DNA of 64,000 nucleotides from Nocardia pseudobrasiliensis NBRC 108224 (lineage in GTDB: Bacteria; Actinomycetota; Actinomycetes; Mycobacteriales; Mycobacteriaceae), in the NCBI RefSeq assembly GCF_001613105.1, contig NZ_BDBS01000023.1, forward strand, positions 62,001-126,000, read 5' to 3'. Positions 1 through 7,597 of the stretch are shown in pieces. Below the pieces are notes generated by a model, which ran no database searches, was not told where the DNA came from, and saw only the letters and a list, made by a program, of their open reading frames with translations. Position numbers and translations under genes: made by a program. The number at the start of each line of letters is the position of its first letter. Positions within the stretch are counted from its first letter, which is position 1.

Positions 1-441
1 ATCGCGGTCTTCGTGTTCTTCGGCCTCATCGCGGTGCTCGGCACCGAATTCGTCCAGGCGCAGCGGATCGACTGGGCCGGAGTGGTCGGCGCGGTGGCGG
101 TCGGCTGCTTCTCCAGCGCGGTGCTTGTCACCAACAATCTGCGCGATATCCCGACCGATTCGGTAACCGGTAAGACCACCCTGGCCGTACGGCTCGGCGA
201 TACCCGCACGCGCACACTGCATCTGGCGCTGCTGGTGATCCCCTTCCTGGCGACGCTCGCGCTGGTGGCGCGCACGCCGTGGGCGCTGGCCGGTCTGCTA
301 GCCGCCCCGCTGGCGGTGCGCTCGAACGCACCCGTGCGCGGCGGGCAGAACGGCCCGGGGTTGATCCCCTCGCTGCGCGATACCGGCCTGGCGATGCTGC
401 TGTGGTCGATCCTCACCGCCCTCGCGCTGGCGATCGCCTAG
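1..441 (+). CDS. menA: 1,4-dihydroxy-2-naphthoate polyprenyltransferase, C-terminal part
   Basis: The reading frame is open from the first base, so the N-terminal part lies outside the window. The visible 146 residues are hydrophobic, with several membrane helices. They contain an Asn-Asn-Leu-Arg-Asp-Ile-Pro-Thr-Asp segment followed by a Gly-Lys-Thr-Thr-Leu-Ala-Val-Arg-Leu-Gly stretch, which is the second Asp-rich prenyl-diphosphate binding loop of the UbiA/MenA family. MenA attaches the polyprenyl tail to DHNA in menaquinone synthesis at the inner membrane. Assignment to MenA rather than another UbiA prenyltransferase rests on this loop and on location: in mycobacteria menA lies close to the ccsB-hemL cluster. 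The stop codon TAG (439-441) shares the bases CTAG with the stop of the convergent downstream gene. Confidence 0.85.
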   Translation: MAVFVFFGLIAVLGTEFVQAQRIDWAGVVGAVAVGCFSSAVLVTNNLRDIPTDSVTGKTTLAVRLGDTRTRTLHLALLVIPFLATLALVARTPWALAGLLAAPLAVRSNAPVRGGQNGPGLIPSLRDTGLAMLLWSILTALALAIA

Positions 442-827
442 TCGCGGTCTCCGTCCGGCACCAGCACGCCCAGCACCCAGTTCACCAGGGTGATGATGAT
501 GCTGCCGAGGATCGCCGCCCAGAAGCCGTGCACGCGCAGGCCGTATTCGGTGGTCTCGGTGATCTTCGCGGTGAGCAGCAGCATCAGCGCGTTGACCACC
601 AGCAGGAACAGCCCGAGCGTGACGACCACCAGCGGCAGCGACAGCAGTTTGACGATCGGTTTGACCAGCGCGTTGACCAGGCCGAAGACCAACGCCACGG
701 CCAGCACCACCACGATCTTGCCGCCGGTTCCGTCGTGCGCCGGGGTGATCAGTTCGATCTTGTCCACCCAGGTGGCGGCGAGCCAGATGGCCACGGCATT
801 GATGACCAGGCGTAACAGGAGAGCCAT
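438..827 (-). CDS. phage-holin-family (superfamily IV-like) membrane protein
   Basis: A 129-residue, almost entirely hydrophobic protein with four predicted membrane segments (about residues 3-20, 38-60, 62-90 and 100-122) and a short acidic tail ending Asp-Gly-Asp-Arg-Asp. The length, the four-helix layout and the central NALVKPIVKLLSLPL stretch match the small bacterial proteins annotated as phage holin family / mycobacterial 4-TMS. In actinobacteria these are ordinary chromosomal genes, and no phage gene lies nearby, so a lytic role should not be assumed. It is convergent with menA and overlaps it by four bases. Function unknown. Confidence 0.8.
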   Translation of the reverse strand: MALLLRLVINAVAIWLAATWVDKIELITPAHDGTGGKIVVVLAVALVFGLVNALVKPIVKLLSLPLVVVTLGLFLLVVNALMLLLTAKITETTEYGLRVHGFWAAILGSIIITLVNWVLGVLVPDGDRD

Positions 828-890
828 GCCGCCAGCGTAGCTGTGTTTGTCTGCGCCGCCTCCGGCGTCGCGGGGTTTGAAGGTGAACCA

Positions 891-1478
891 CTACGCGACC
901 TCGTCGAGCAGGTCGTGTATCGCCTCGCGCAGGGTGCGGATGCCCGGTTCGCCGCCGAGCAGGTCGCGGGTGGTGGGGTTGGCGCCGCGCAGGATGCCGA
1001 GCAGGACGTGGCCGGATTTGATGCGGTCGTCGCCGCGGGCGAGGGTTTCGCGCAGGGACAGTTCGAGCACCTTCTTCGCATCCCTGGTGAAAGGGATGTG
1101 CCCGGTGTTCATGCCGCCGCGGAAACCGAAACGGGCCCAGCGGCTTTCCTCGGTGGGGACCGCGCGGTCGAGGGCGTCCTCGCCGAACGATGCCTCGAGG
1201 CTTTCGCGCACCGCGTCGAGATCGATGCCGATGGAGCGCAGCGCCGCGGCGTCCTCCTCGCCCAGCGGCTCGCCGGTCCGCTTCTCGGTCAACTTCTGCC
1301 GCAGCGACTGCGTTGTTATTCCGTTGTCCTCCAGCAGTTTCTGAACGCTTTTCGATTTACATTCGGTGATTCCGAGCAGAATGTGCTCGACTTCGATTCG
1401 GGGGGAATGCAATTGGCGCGCCTCCTCCTGCGCGATCACGATCGCCACGCGCGCCGACTTGCTGAACCGTTCGAACAT
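891..1478 (-). CDS. Clp N-terminal (ClpN) domain protein without ATPase
   Basis: 195 residues that begin MFERFSKSARVAIVIAQEEA, the typical start of ClpC. They contain two Clp-N repeats (about residues 1-75 and 115-190; the second includes KSGHVLLGILRG). There is no Walker A/B ATPase module, so this is a free-standing ClpN protein. In ClpC/ClpA these domains bind substrates and adaptors, so a free copy could act as an adaptor, decoy or stress sensor for the ClpC-ClpP protease; that is inference. The start codon overlaps the stop of the upstream HTH gene by one base (TGATG), indicating translational coupling and a two-gene operon. Confidence 0.85.
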   Translation of the reverse strand: MFERFSKSARVAIVIAQEEARQLHSPRIEVEHILLGITECKSKSVQKLLEDNGITTQSLRQKLTEKRTGEPLGEEDAAALRSIGIDLDAVRESLEASFGEDALDRAVPTEESRWARFGFRGGMNTGHIPFTRDAKKVLELSLRETLARGDDRIKSGHVLLGILRGANPTTRDLLGGEPGIRTLREAIHDLLDEVA

Positions 1479-1699
1479 CAGCGGATTCCGCCTCTCCGGT
1501 TGTACTTCTGGTGAACCGCCTGGCGGCTGACCTCGAGCGCGTCGGCGATCGCCTGCCAGGACCAGCCCTGGTTGCGGGCATTGGCCACCTGGATCGCCTC
1601 CAGCCGTTCGAGCAGCCGACGCAGTGCGAGCACGGCGCGCAGCCCGACCTGGGGGTCGGAGCTGCCCGCGGCGGCCGCCAGCGTTGTTGCTTCACTCAT
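1478..1699 (-). CDS. small helix-turn-helix regulator of the ClpN operon
   Basis: 73 residues. The C-terminal half (about residues 24-70) carries a leucine-rich helix followed by GWSWQAIADALEVSRQAVHQ, a clear helix-turn-helix ending in a basic recognition region. The start was placed at ATG 1699 rather than further upstream because a promoter with good spacing ends seven bases before it (see 1697-1746), leaving essentially no leader. Two identical inverted repeats overlap that promoter, so the protein probably represses its own operon, which includes the ClpN gene. Pairs of a small HTH protein and a ClpN protein are common in actinobacteria. The signal sensed is unknown. Confidence 0.8.
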   Translation of the reverse strand: MSEATTLAAAAGSSDPQVGLRAVLALRRLLERLEAIQVANARNQGWSWQAIADALEVSRQAVHQKYNRRGGIR

Positions 1700-1746
1700 G
1701 TACGTCAATTTACGTTGACATCGAGGGCGCGTCAACGAAAATTGAC
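1697..1746 (-). promoter_or_regulatory. leaderless promoter with two inverted-repeat operators (HTH-clpN operon)
   Basis: On the minus strand there is a -35 TTGACG (1735-1730), a 17-bp spacer and a -10 TAAATT (1712-1707), then seven bases to ATG 1699, so transcription should begin at or next to the start codon. Two copies of the dyad GTCAA-N6-TTGAC lie at 1704-1719 (over the -10) and 1731-1746 (over the -35), 27 bp apart. This is the layout expected for steric autorepression. The dyads and hexamers are read directly; the regulator's identity is inferred. Confidence 0.75.
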
Positions 1747-1779
1747 ATCTCACACTGTTCGCTTCGGGAGAACGGGGAA

Positions 1780-2865
1780 CTACGCGGACCAGTCGCCGGT
1801 GCGGGCGAACTCCGCCAGCACGGCCTCGGACCCGGTCAGGTCCAAACCCTGACCCGTGACCCATACGTCGTCGAAATACGTTCCGGCATAACGATCTCCG
1901 CCGTCACACAGCAGCGTCACGACGCTGCCGGCGCGACCGGCGGCGAGCATCTCGGCGATCAGCGCGAACGCACCCCACAGATTGGTACCGGTGGATCCGC
2001 CGACCCGGCGGCCCAGCGCGACGCTGGCATAGCGGCAGGTCGCGATGGACGCGGCATCGGGCACCTCGATCATGCGGTCCACCACCGAACCGAGGAACGA
2101 CGGCTCGACACGCGGGCGCCCGATGCCCTCGATCCGCGAGGGCATACCGGTCTGATATCCGGCGTCGCCGGTCTCGTAGCCGCCGTAGAAGGCCGAATTC
2201 TGCGGATCGACCACCGCGAGCCGGGTCGCGTGGCGACGATAGCGGATATAGCGGCCGATGGTGGCGCTCGTACCGCCCGTCCCGGCGCCCACCACGACCC
2301 ATTCCGGAATCGGATTGTCCTCCAAAGCCATTTGGCTGTAAATGGATTCGGCGATGTTGTTGTTACCGCGCCAGTCGGTGGCCCGCTCGGCGTGGGTGAA
2401 CTGATCCATATAGTGGCCGCCGAGTTCGCGGGCCAAACGCGCTGCCTCGGAATAGATTTCAGGTGGCCGATCGACGAAATGGCAACGCCCGCCCTGAGCT
2501 TCGATCAGCGCGATCTTCTCCGGGGAGGTCTTGGCGGGTACGACGGCCACGAAATCCAAGCCGAGCAGCCGCGCGAAATACGCCTCGCTGATGGCGGTCG
2601 AACCCGACGACGCCTCCACGATCGCGGTGCCCTCACCCACCCAACCGTTGCAAATCGCATACAGGAACAGCGATCTCGCCAGTCGATGCTTGAGACTGCC
2701 TGTGGGATGGGTGGATTCGTCCTTCAGATACAGCTGTACGCCCCAGTCGCGGGGCAGTGGATAGCGCAGCAGATGGGTGTCGGCGCTGCGCTGCGCGTCG
2801 GCCTCGATCAGCCGGACGGCATTGTCGACCCAGTCGCGTGGAGTACTGCGATCGCAGTACTTCAC
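1780..2865 (-). CDS. PLP-dependent cysteine synthase-family enzyme (Cds1-like)
   Basis: 361 residues of the fold-type II PLP family. The PLP lysine is Lys59 in STHPTGSLKHRLA, followed by EASSGSTAISEAYFARLLG (cofactor and substrate loop, about residues 84-102) and a Gly-rich phosphate loop GAGTGGTSATIGRY near residue 222. It resembles the M. tuberculosis Rv3684/Cds1 group, which has been reported to release H2S from cysteine. It is clearly diverged from CysK and CysM, so cysteine desulfhydrase or a related beta-elimination is more likely than cysteine synthesis. The GTG start overlaps the stop of the upstream DUF4229 gene (GTGA). Confidence 0.8.
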   Translation of the reverse strand: MKYCDRSTPRDWVDNAVRLIEADAQRSADTHLLRYPLPRDWGVQLYLKDESTHPTGSLKHRLARSLFLYAICNGWVGEGTAIVEASSGSTAISEAYFARLLGLDFVAVVPAKTSPEKIALIEAQGGRCHFVDRPPEIYSEAARLARELGGHYMDQFTHAERATDWRGNNNIAESIYSQMALEDNPIPEWVVVGAGTGGTSATIGRYIRYRRHATRLAVVDPQNSAFYGGYETGDAGYQTGMPSRIEGIGRPRVEPSFLGSVVDRMIEVPDAASIATCRYASVALGRRVGGSTGTNLWGAFALIAEMLAAGRAGSVVTLLCDGGDRYAGTYFDDVWVTGQGLDLTGSEAVLAEFARTGDWSA

Positions 2866-3200
2866 TCCGACTCCTCACCACGCAGCCGGGCCCGCAGCTT
2901 GGCCTTGTCGGTGCGGCGCTTCTCGTCGACCGCGGCGATGTCCTCATTGACCCGGGCACGCAGCCGCTTGAACAGCACCAGCGACAGCGGCATGGCCACG
3001 ACGAGCGCGAACAACAGCGCCACGATCAGTGGGATATCCACCTTCAGCAAACGCGAAATCAGGACGATCACGGCCGCGAGGACCGCTACCAGCACCAGCC
3101 GGGCGAGGGTGTAGAACACCAGGTTGCGCGCCAGCCGCCGACCCGCCGAAGCGGGGGTCCGATCGGCCGCGGCGGCGTCCGGTTGCGATGCGTCACTCAC
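2862..3200 (-). CDS. DUF4229 membrane protein
   Basis: 112 residues. After a polar N-terminus come two membrane helices (about residues 28-50 and 55-76) separated by only a few residues, then a highly charged C-terminal tail (Lys/Arg/Glu) likely in the cytoplasm. This matches the small actinobacterial DUF4229 family, whose function is unknown. It heads a two-gene unit with the PLP enzyme, sharing the GTGA overlap. An AT-richer region of about 230 bp separates it from the bldC-like gene transcribed the other way. Confidence 0.8.
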   Translation of the reverse strand: MSDASQPDAAAADRTPASAGRRLARNLVFYTLARLVLVAVLAAVIVLISRLLKVDIPLIVALLFALVVAMPLSLVLFKRLRARVNEDIAAVDEKRRTDKAKLRARLRGEESE

Positions 3201-3434
3201 GCGACCAGCCTAGGCGACGAGACCGCGGCGGCTCGATTCGGCGGGTGTCCAAACCATCCCAATCGCTGAATATTCGCTGGTGGCGTCATAACCGGACGAA
3301 TCCAAGCCGTACGGATATCCGATTTGTCTATTACTTCCCCTTTACCAACGTTAGATCGTTCGAGTACCTGGGGGTGTCAGTGCAACGATGTCGCTATCTG
3401 ATGAGGGAACTGTCGATTACGGAAAGGTTTGCGA

Positions 3435-3668
3435 ATGACTGCGATCACCGCGGCGAGCCGCACGTTGGGTTCCGTCAATGGCCAGGAGGCCCTCCTGACC
3501 CCAGGCCAAGTTGCCGCTCTGTTCCACGTCGATCCGAAGACCGTCACCCGCTGGGCGCATGCCGGGCGGTTGGGCTCGTTGCGCACTCCAGGCGGCCACC
3601 GCCGCTTCCGTGAGTCGGAGGTCATGCAGCTGTTGAAGTCGTTGACCACCGAGGCCACTCGCGTATAG
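3435..3668 (+). CDS. bldC: BldC-family MerR-like DNA-binding protein
   Basis: 77 residues with a single winged helix: LLTPGQVAALFHVDPKTVTRWAHAGRLGSLRTPGGHRRFRESEV at about residues 21-64. This is the BldC signature (helix-turn-helix plus RTPGGHRR wing). BldC in Streptomyces is a small developmental regulator that binds DNA cooperatively on direct repeats. ATG 3435 was chosen because a GAAAGG ribosome site lies seven bases upstream; an in-frame TTG at 3429 has none. The 228-bp upstream gap is AT-richer than the surroundings and probably holds its promoter. A second excisionase-type protein is encoded at 30296-30520. Confidence 0.85.
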   Translation: MTAITAASRTLGSVNGQEALLTPGQVAALFHVDPKTVTRWAHAGRLGSLRTPGGHRRFRESEVMQLLKSLTTEATRV

Positions 3669-3738
3669 CTCCGATTTCCACGTAGTCCGTGCCCCGGGTA
3701 CGCCACACGATTACCCTCGATAGCAGGAGGTGAGCGAC

Positions 3739-3945
3739 GTGACGTACCTGTTGGCACTCATCGCGGTGGTGGCCGTCGCGGTGTTGTGCTGGAAGGCGTT
3801 CGGACCGGAACCTTCGCACCGCCTCGGCGCCGGTCGGAAACCCTCGCAACGCAAGCACATCGTCGGCCCCGACGACGATCCCGAATTTCTCTGGCGCATA
3901 TCCCGCCAGCATCGCGACGGCGGCGACCCGGGACCGGATCGCTGA
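3739..3945 (+). CDS. small single-pass membrane protein
   Basis: 68 residues with one N-terminal membrane helix (YLLALIAVVAVAVLCWKAF) and a polar tail containing RKPSQRKHIVGPDDDPEFLWRI. A perfect AGGAGG (3725-3730) sits eight bases before GTG 3739, which decides this start over the in-frame GTG at 3730 that lies inside the Shine-Dalgarno sequence. It follows the bldC-like gene by 70 bp and may be co-transcribed. I do not recognise a family. Confidence 0.65.
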   Translation: MTYLLALIAVVAVAVLCWKAFGPEPSHRLGAGRKPSQRKHIVGPDDDPEFLWRISRQHRDGGDPGPDR

Positions 3946-3967
3946 TCGTCGAATGACACCGGCACGT

Positions 3968-4894
3968 TCAGGTCCGATTGGCCACGTCCACGAACCGGCG
4001 GATCAGGGCCGAATCGGCCTCGGCGCGGTGAATCGGGATCAGATGGGACTCGGGTAACCCGGTCACCGGGACCAAGACCACGCCCGGGCGGGCCAGGCCC
4101 TCGACACGCACCGACGTGGCCAGATGAATGAGCCTGGTGCGCACGATCGCGTCGACCGCCGAGTCGACTCCCCATTCCGACATGACCGATCGCCGTCGGA
4201 TCGGACGACCCGACGGCGTCGCCGGCGGAACCCAGGCATCGATGAACCAGGACGGGAACGAGGGCGGCGGCATGATCAGCTCATGGTCGGCCAATTCCTC
4301 CGCATCGACCGTATCGCGCTGTGCCAGCGGGTGTTCGGCGCTGACGACCACGGCCCGCGGGCTGGTGAGCAGGGTCGGGCCGAAGCTCAGTTCCGGTTCC
4401 ATCTCGGCGTATTCGGCCGGGTTGCCGGGGAACCACAGCAGGAGCAGATCCACCGTCACATCGCGCAGCGAGAAGTCGAATTCGGGCCCGAAACCGTTGA
4501 GCGGGTGGGTGATCACCGAGACGCCGGGGTATTCGCGCTCGAACGCGGAGACGTACATATGCGCGCGGGCCAGGCCGATGGTGATGACATAACCCAGCCG
4601 CAGCGTCCCGCGCACTCCGCGCGCCCGCGCCCGGGCATTCGTGATCGCCTGCAGCAGTTCCCGATAGCAGGGCTCCACCTCGGCCAGCAGCGCCTCGCCG
4701 GCGGCCAGCAGTTCGACCTTACGACTGGTACGCGCGAACAACGGCTCGCCGACCTGTCGTTCGAACAGTCGGATCAACTGGCTGACCCGCCCGGCGGTGA
4801 GGTGCAGTCGAGCTGCCGCCCGGCCGAAGTGCAACTCTTCGGCGAGGGCGACGAACGCCTCGATCTGCCGGAAATCCACCGGGTTCACACTCAT
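3968..4894 (-). CDS. LysR-family transcriptional regulator
   Basis: 308 residues: an N-terminal winged HTH (QIEAFVALAEELHFGRAAARLHLTAGRVSQLIRLFE) and a substrate-binding domain from about residue 90. The ATG at 4894 is preceded by GGGGTGG at suitable spacing; a longer frame starting at 4930 lacks one. The gene is downstream of, and in the same direction as, the dapA-like gene, 72 bp after its stop, so it may be read from the same transcript. Its effector and targets cannot be told from sequence. Confidence 0.85.
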   Translation of the reverse strand: MSVNPVDFRQIEAFVALAEELHFGRAAARLHLTAGRVSQLIRLFERQVGEPLFARTSRKVELLAAGEALLAEVEPCYRELLQAITNARARARGVRGTLRLGYVITIGLARAHMYVSAFEREYPGVSVITHPLNGFGPEFDFSLRDVTVDLLLLWFPGNPAEYAEMEPELSFGPTLLTSPRAVVVSAEHPLAQRDTVDAEELADHELIMPPPSFPSWFIDAWVPPATPSGRPIRRRSVMSEWGVDSAVDAIVRTRLIHLATSVRVEGLARPGVVLVPVTGLPESHLIPIHRAEADSALIRRFVDVANRT

Positions 4895-4966
4895 CCGACC
4901 ACCCCGCAATGAGTAGAACGTGCAGCTCACTCTATCGCGCGTAGCGGCCGCATCACGCGGTGATGA

Positions 4967-5848
4967 TCACGCTGAGATGTGCACCCTGTCCAATGCGTCC
5001 AAAGCCCCGGCGAGCGCGGTATCGCTCGCGGGCAGCAGCGGCAGTCGGACGGCCGGACTCGGAATGCGGCCCTGAGCGGCCAGAACCGCCTTGGTGACGA
5101 CGGGATTCGGCTCCGCGAACAGGGCCTCGGATACGGGTGCGAGGCGATGGGACAGGGCGCGAGCGGGCTCGACGGGACCGTCGCGCCAGGCTGCCACGAG
5201 TTCGGCGTAGGCCGCCGGGGCGACATTCGCACTGGCCAGAATCGCGCCCACGGCGCCGAGCGCCAGTAGGGGTGCGGCGTACAGATCGTCACCGGCCAGT
5301 ACCGAGGTCCGGGTCCGGCTCAGGAAGGCGATCGTCGTATCGTCGATTCCGCCGACGGCGTGCTTGAAGCCAGCGACATTCGGCAGTTCGGCCAGGCGGC
5401 AGAGGGTTTCGACGCCGAGGGTGCGGCCGGTGCGGTAGGGAATGTTGTAAACGAGCAGCGGCACGGGGCTGGCCGCGGCCATCGCGCGGAAGTGCGCGAC
5501 GACGCCCTCCTCGGAGGGGCGGGTGTAGTAGGGGACGACCGTGAGCGCCGCGGTGACGCGCGAATCCAGTTCCGCCAGCGCCCGTACCGAATCGGCGGTC
5601 GCATTGGATCCGGTTCCGGCGATCAGCGGGACGCGGCGTTCGGCGCAGACGCGGCCGCAGATATCGAGCACCCGGCGGCGTTCGGCGGCGGTGAGGGTGG
5701 CCGGTTCGCCCGTGGTGCCCAGGGCGACCAGGCCCGCGGCCCCGGCGTCGAGCAGGTCGTGGGCGAGTGCCTCGAGGGCCTCGGCGGCCAGCTCGCCCTG
5801 GGCGGTGAACGGTGTGATCAGGGGGATGTACAAACCCGAGAACGGCAT
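4967..5848 (-). CDS. DapA/N-acetylneuraminate-lyase family aldolase
   Basis: 293 residues of a TIM-barrel class I aldolase. The DHDPS landmarks are present: GTTGEPATL (Thr-Thr pair), PYYTRPSEEGVVAHF, the Tyr of VYNIPYRTGR, and the Schiff-base lysine in AGFKHAVGGID. In authentic DapA the residue after that lysine is usually Glu; here it is His. So the protein may act on another 2-oxo acid rather than being the lysine-pathway enzyme. ATG 5848 gives the standard family length; an in-frame GTG at 5878 would add ten residues. It is divergent from the LysR gene at 5919, the probable regulator. Downstream lies a second LysR gene. Confidence 0.75.
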   Translation of the reverse strand: MPFSGLYIPLITPFTAQGELAAEALEALAHDLLDAGAAGLVALGTTGEPATLTAAERRRVLDICGRVCAERRVPLIAGTGSNATADSVRALAELDSRVTAALTVVPYYTRPSEEGVVAHFRAMAAASPVPLLVYNIPYRTGRTLGVETLCRLAELPNVAGFKHAVGGIDDTTIAFLSRTRTSVLAGDDLYAAPLLALGAVGAILASANVAPAAYAELVAAWRDGPVEPARALSHRLAPVSEALFAEPNPVVTKAVLAAQGRIPSPAVRLPLLPASDTALAGALDALDRVHISA

Positions 5849-5918
5849 GGTTTCAGCTTCACGCCACAATTGCTTCACGTCTATCGCCGGTTTCTGAGGT
5901 CGAGCGTAAGCTCAGCTG

Positions 5919-6803
5919 ATGCTCGATGCGCGGCGTCTACGCCTGCTGCGGGAACTGTCTCGTCGCGGGACGATCGCGGCCGTGGCCGAGGCGCTGGCCT
6001 ATACGCCCTCGGCGGTCTCTCAACAGCTGGCCGCGCTGGAACGTGAGGCGGGGGTGCCGCTGCTCGAGCGGACCGGACGCAGCGTCACGCTGACCCCGGC
6101 CGCGGTGCGACTGGTCGACCACGCCGAGACGATTCTGGCGGTTCTCGAACAGGCCGCGGCCGAACTCGCCGCCGCCCGAACCGAACTCACCGGGGCGCTG
6201 CGCATCGGGGCGTTTCCGACGGCCGTGCGCACGATCCTGTCCCCCGCACTGGTGGCCCTCAGCCGCGACCATCCCCGGCTGGAATTGCTGGTCTCCGAAC
6301 TGGATCCGGCCGATGCCGCCGATGCGCTGCGGGCCGATGCCCTCGATATCGCGCTGCTGCAGGAATACGACTATGTGCCCGCCGAACCCGAAATCGGATT
6401 GGCCACCGAACCTTTCCTGGAGGAGACGGTGCATCTGGCGGCGCTGTCCCCGGACACGCTCGGCGCGCATCGCGATTCATCCTGGATCGCGGGCACGCCC
6501 GGCACGCTGTGCCATCGCATGACGATACGTTCCTGCGCGGCAGCGGGTTTCGCGCCGCGCATCCGCCACCACGCCGATGATTTCGGCACGGTGCTGGCGT
6601 TGGTCGCGGCGGGTCAGGGCGTGGCGTTCGTACCGGATCTGGGCGCGCTCGACGTACCGGCGGAGGTCGTGCTGACGCCCATGCCGATTCGCAGGCGCAC
6701 CCAGTTGGCGTATCGCCGTGGGACGGGCGGACATCCGATCATCGCGGCGGCCCGGCGCGCGCTGCATACCGCGGCCGCGGAAAAACAATCCCATCCGGAA
6801 TAA
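5919..6803 (+). CDS. LysR-family transcriptional regulator, divergent from dapA-like gene
   Basis: 294 residues. The winged HTH occupies residues 1-60 (RRLRLLRELSRRGTIAAVAEALAYTPSAVSQQLAALE), and a LysR effector domain follows with GALRIGAFPTAVRTILSPAL at about residues 90-110. It starts 70 bp from the dapA-like gene in the opposite direction, the classic arrangement in which a LysR protein binds the shared region and controls both genes. A repeated A/G-rich region was not resolved into a T-N11-A box by eye, so the operator is not assigned. Confidence 0.85.
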   Translation: MLDARRLRLLRELSRRGTIAAVAEALAYTPSAVSQQLAALEREAGVPLLERTGRSVTLTPAAVRLVDHAETILAVLEQAAAELAAARTELTGALRIGAFPTAVRTILSPALVALSRDHPRLELLVSELDPADAADALRADALDIALLQEYDYVPAEPEIGLATEPFLEETVHLAALSPDTLGAHRDSSWIAGTPGTLCHRMTIRSCAAAGFAPRIRHHADDFGTVLALVAAGQGVAFVPDLGALDVPAEVVLTPMPIRRRTQLAYRRGTGGHPIIAAARRALHTAAAEKQSHPE

Positions 6804-6868
6804 GCCCCGCCTCGAATAAACAACCGGCACAGGTCCATTTCGACACTCGAAACAGCCAAGGAGAACCC

Positions 6869-6940
6869 ATGCTCTTGCGGATCATCGGCCACCTGGTCGG
6901 CGGTGTGCTGGACCTGGTGGTCAGCCTGCTGGTCCCGTAG
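6869..6940 (+). CDS. 23-residue hydrophobic peptide (candidate)
   Basis: ATG 6869 to TAG 6940, preceded by AAGGAG five bases upstream. The product is Met-Leu-Leu-Arg-Ile-Ile-Gly-His followed by a hydrophobic run and ends Val-Ser-Leu-Leu-Val-Pro, enough for one membrane helix. It is too short for ordinary gene callers. The next gene starts 41 bp downstream. The strong ribosome site and helical character support translation, but there is no homology evidence; it could also be a leader peptide for the secreted protein that follows. Confidence 0.45.
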   Translation: MLLRIIGHLVGGVLDLVVSLLVP

Positions 6941-6981
6941 AGCCTCGTCCGCTTTCCCGACCGAAGGAGTTCAGCCACAGC

Positions 6982-7389
6982 ATGTCCGGTACCCGACGCA
7001 TCCGACTTATCGCCCAGGCCACGGCCGTCTGCGCCGCCCTGCTGCTGCCCGCGGCCCTCGCGACGACCGCCGCCGCGACGAATTCGGCCACCAAAACGCA
7101 GACCCTTCAGAGCAAAGACGCCGCTTCGGGCGGAAAGTCCAAGTCCGGCAAGGCCGGAGGCAAGTCCAAGGCGAAAGGTAAAGGCAGCGAATCCGATTCC
7201 GAAGGCGCCGCCGAACTCGGCGACGCCCTCAACGGCCTCATGGGCATCCTCGGCGCGGACCCCGACGCCACCCCCGCCGAGCATGCCACCCCCACCCCAC
7301 CACTGGACGACCGACAACTCACCGATCTGGGCAAGGCCCTCGGCACCGTAGCCAACGGCTTCATGTCCACCTTCCAGCCCCCGGCATAG
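6982..7389 (+). CDS. secreted small protein, Lys/Ser/Gly-rich
   Basis: 135 residues with an N-terminal signal peptide (basic start, hydrophobic stretch VCAALLLPAALATT, likely cleavage after Ala-Ala-Ala at about residue 32). A low-complexity Gly/Ser/Lys segment follows (about residues 45-75), then a more ordered C-terminal region ending in a possible amphipathic helix (LTDLGKALGTVANGFMSTF). A GAAGGAG lies 12 bases before the ATG, a slightly long spacing. No family recognised. It is probably exported and perhaps wall-associated because of its positive charge. Confidence 0.6.
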   Translation: MSGTRRIRLIAQATAVCAALLLPAALATTAAATNSATKTQTLQSKDAASGGKSKSGKAGGKSKAKGKGSESDSEGAAELGDALNGLMGILGADPDATPAEHATPTPPLDDRQLTDLGKALGTVANGFMSTFQPPA

Positions 7390-7597
7390 GGGAAGGAAGC
7401 GCCGCCGATCCCCTCCACCTGCGGCGTTTCCCGACCCCCTGACTCATCATTGCCGCAACCCACCCGCCCAGTCAGCGTGAAGCCGTTGCGCATGCGGCAA
7501 AACGGCAGTTCAGTAGGGGTCTCCGGAATATCCGGTCCGGAGAAGCGGAGCCGGTGGCGGACCTCGGCGGGCACCGGGGTCCGGGCGGATCACCGCC

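Noticed and set aside
438..827. Prophage remnant because of the holin-family protein
   Set aside because: No other phage gene nearby; this family is a normal chromosomal component in actinobacteria.
7390..7597. Possible gene between the convergent genes at 7389 and 7598
   Set aside because: Short frames only, with no ribosome site or motif; nothing supportable.
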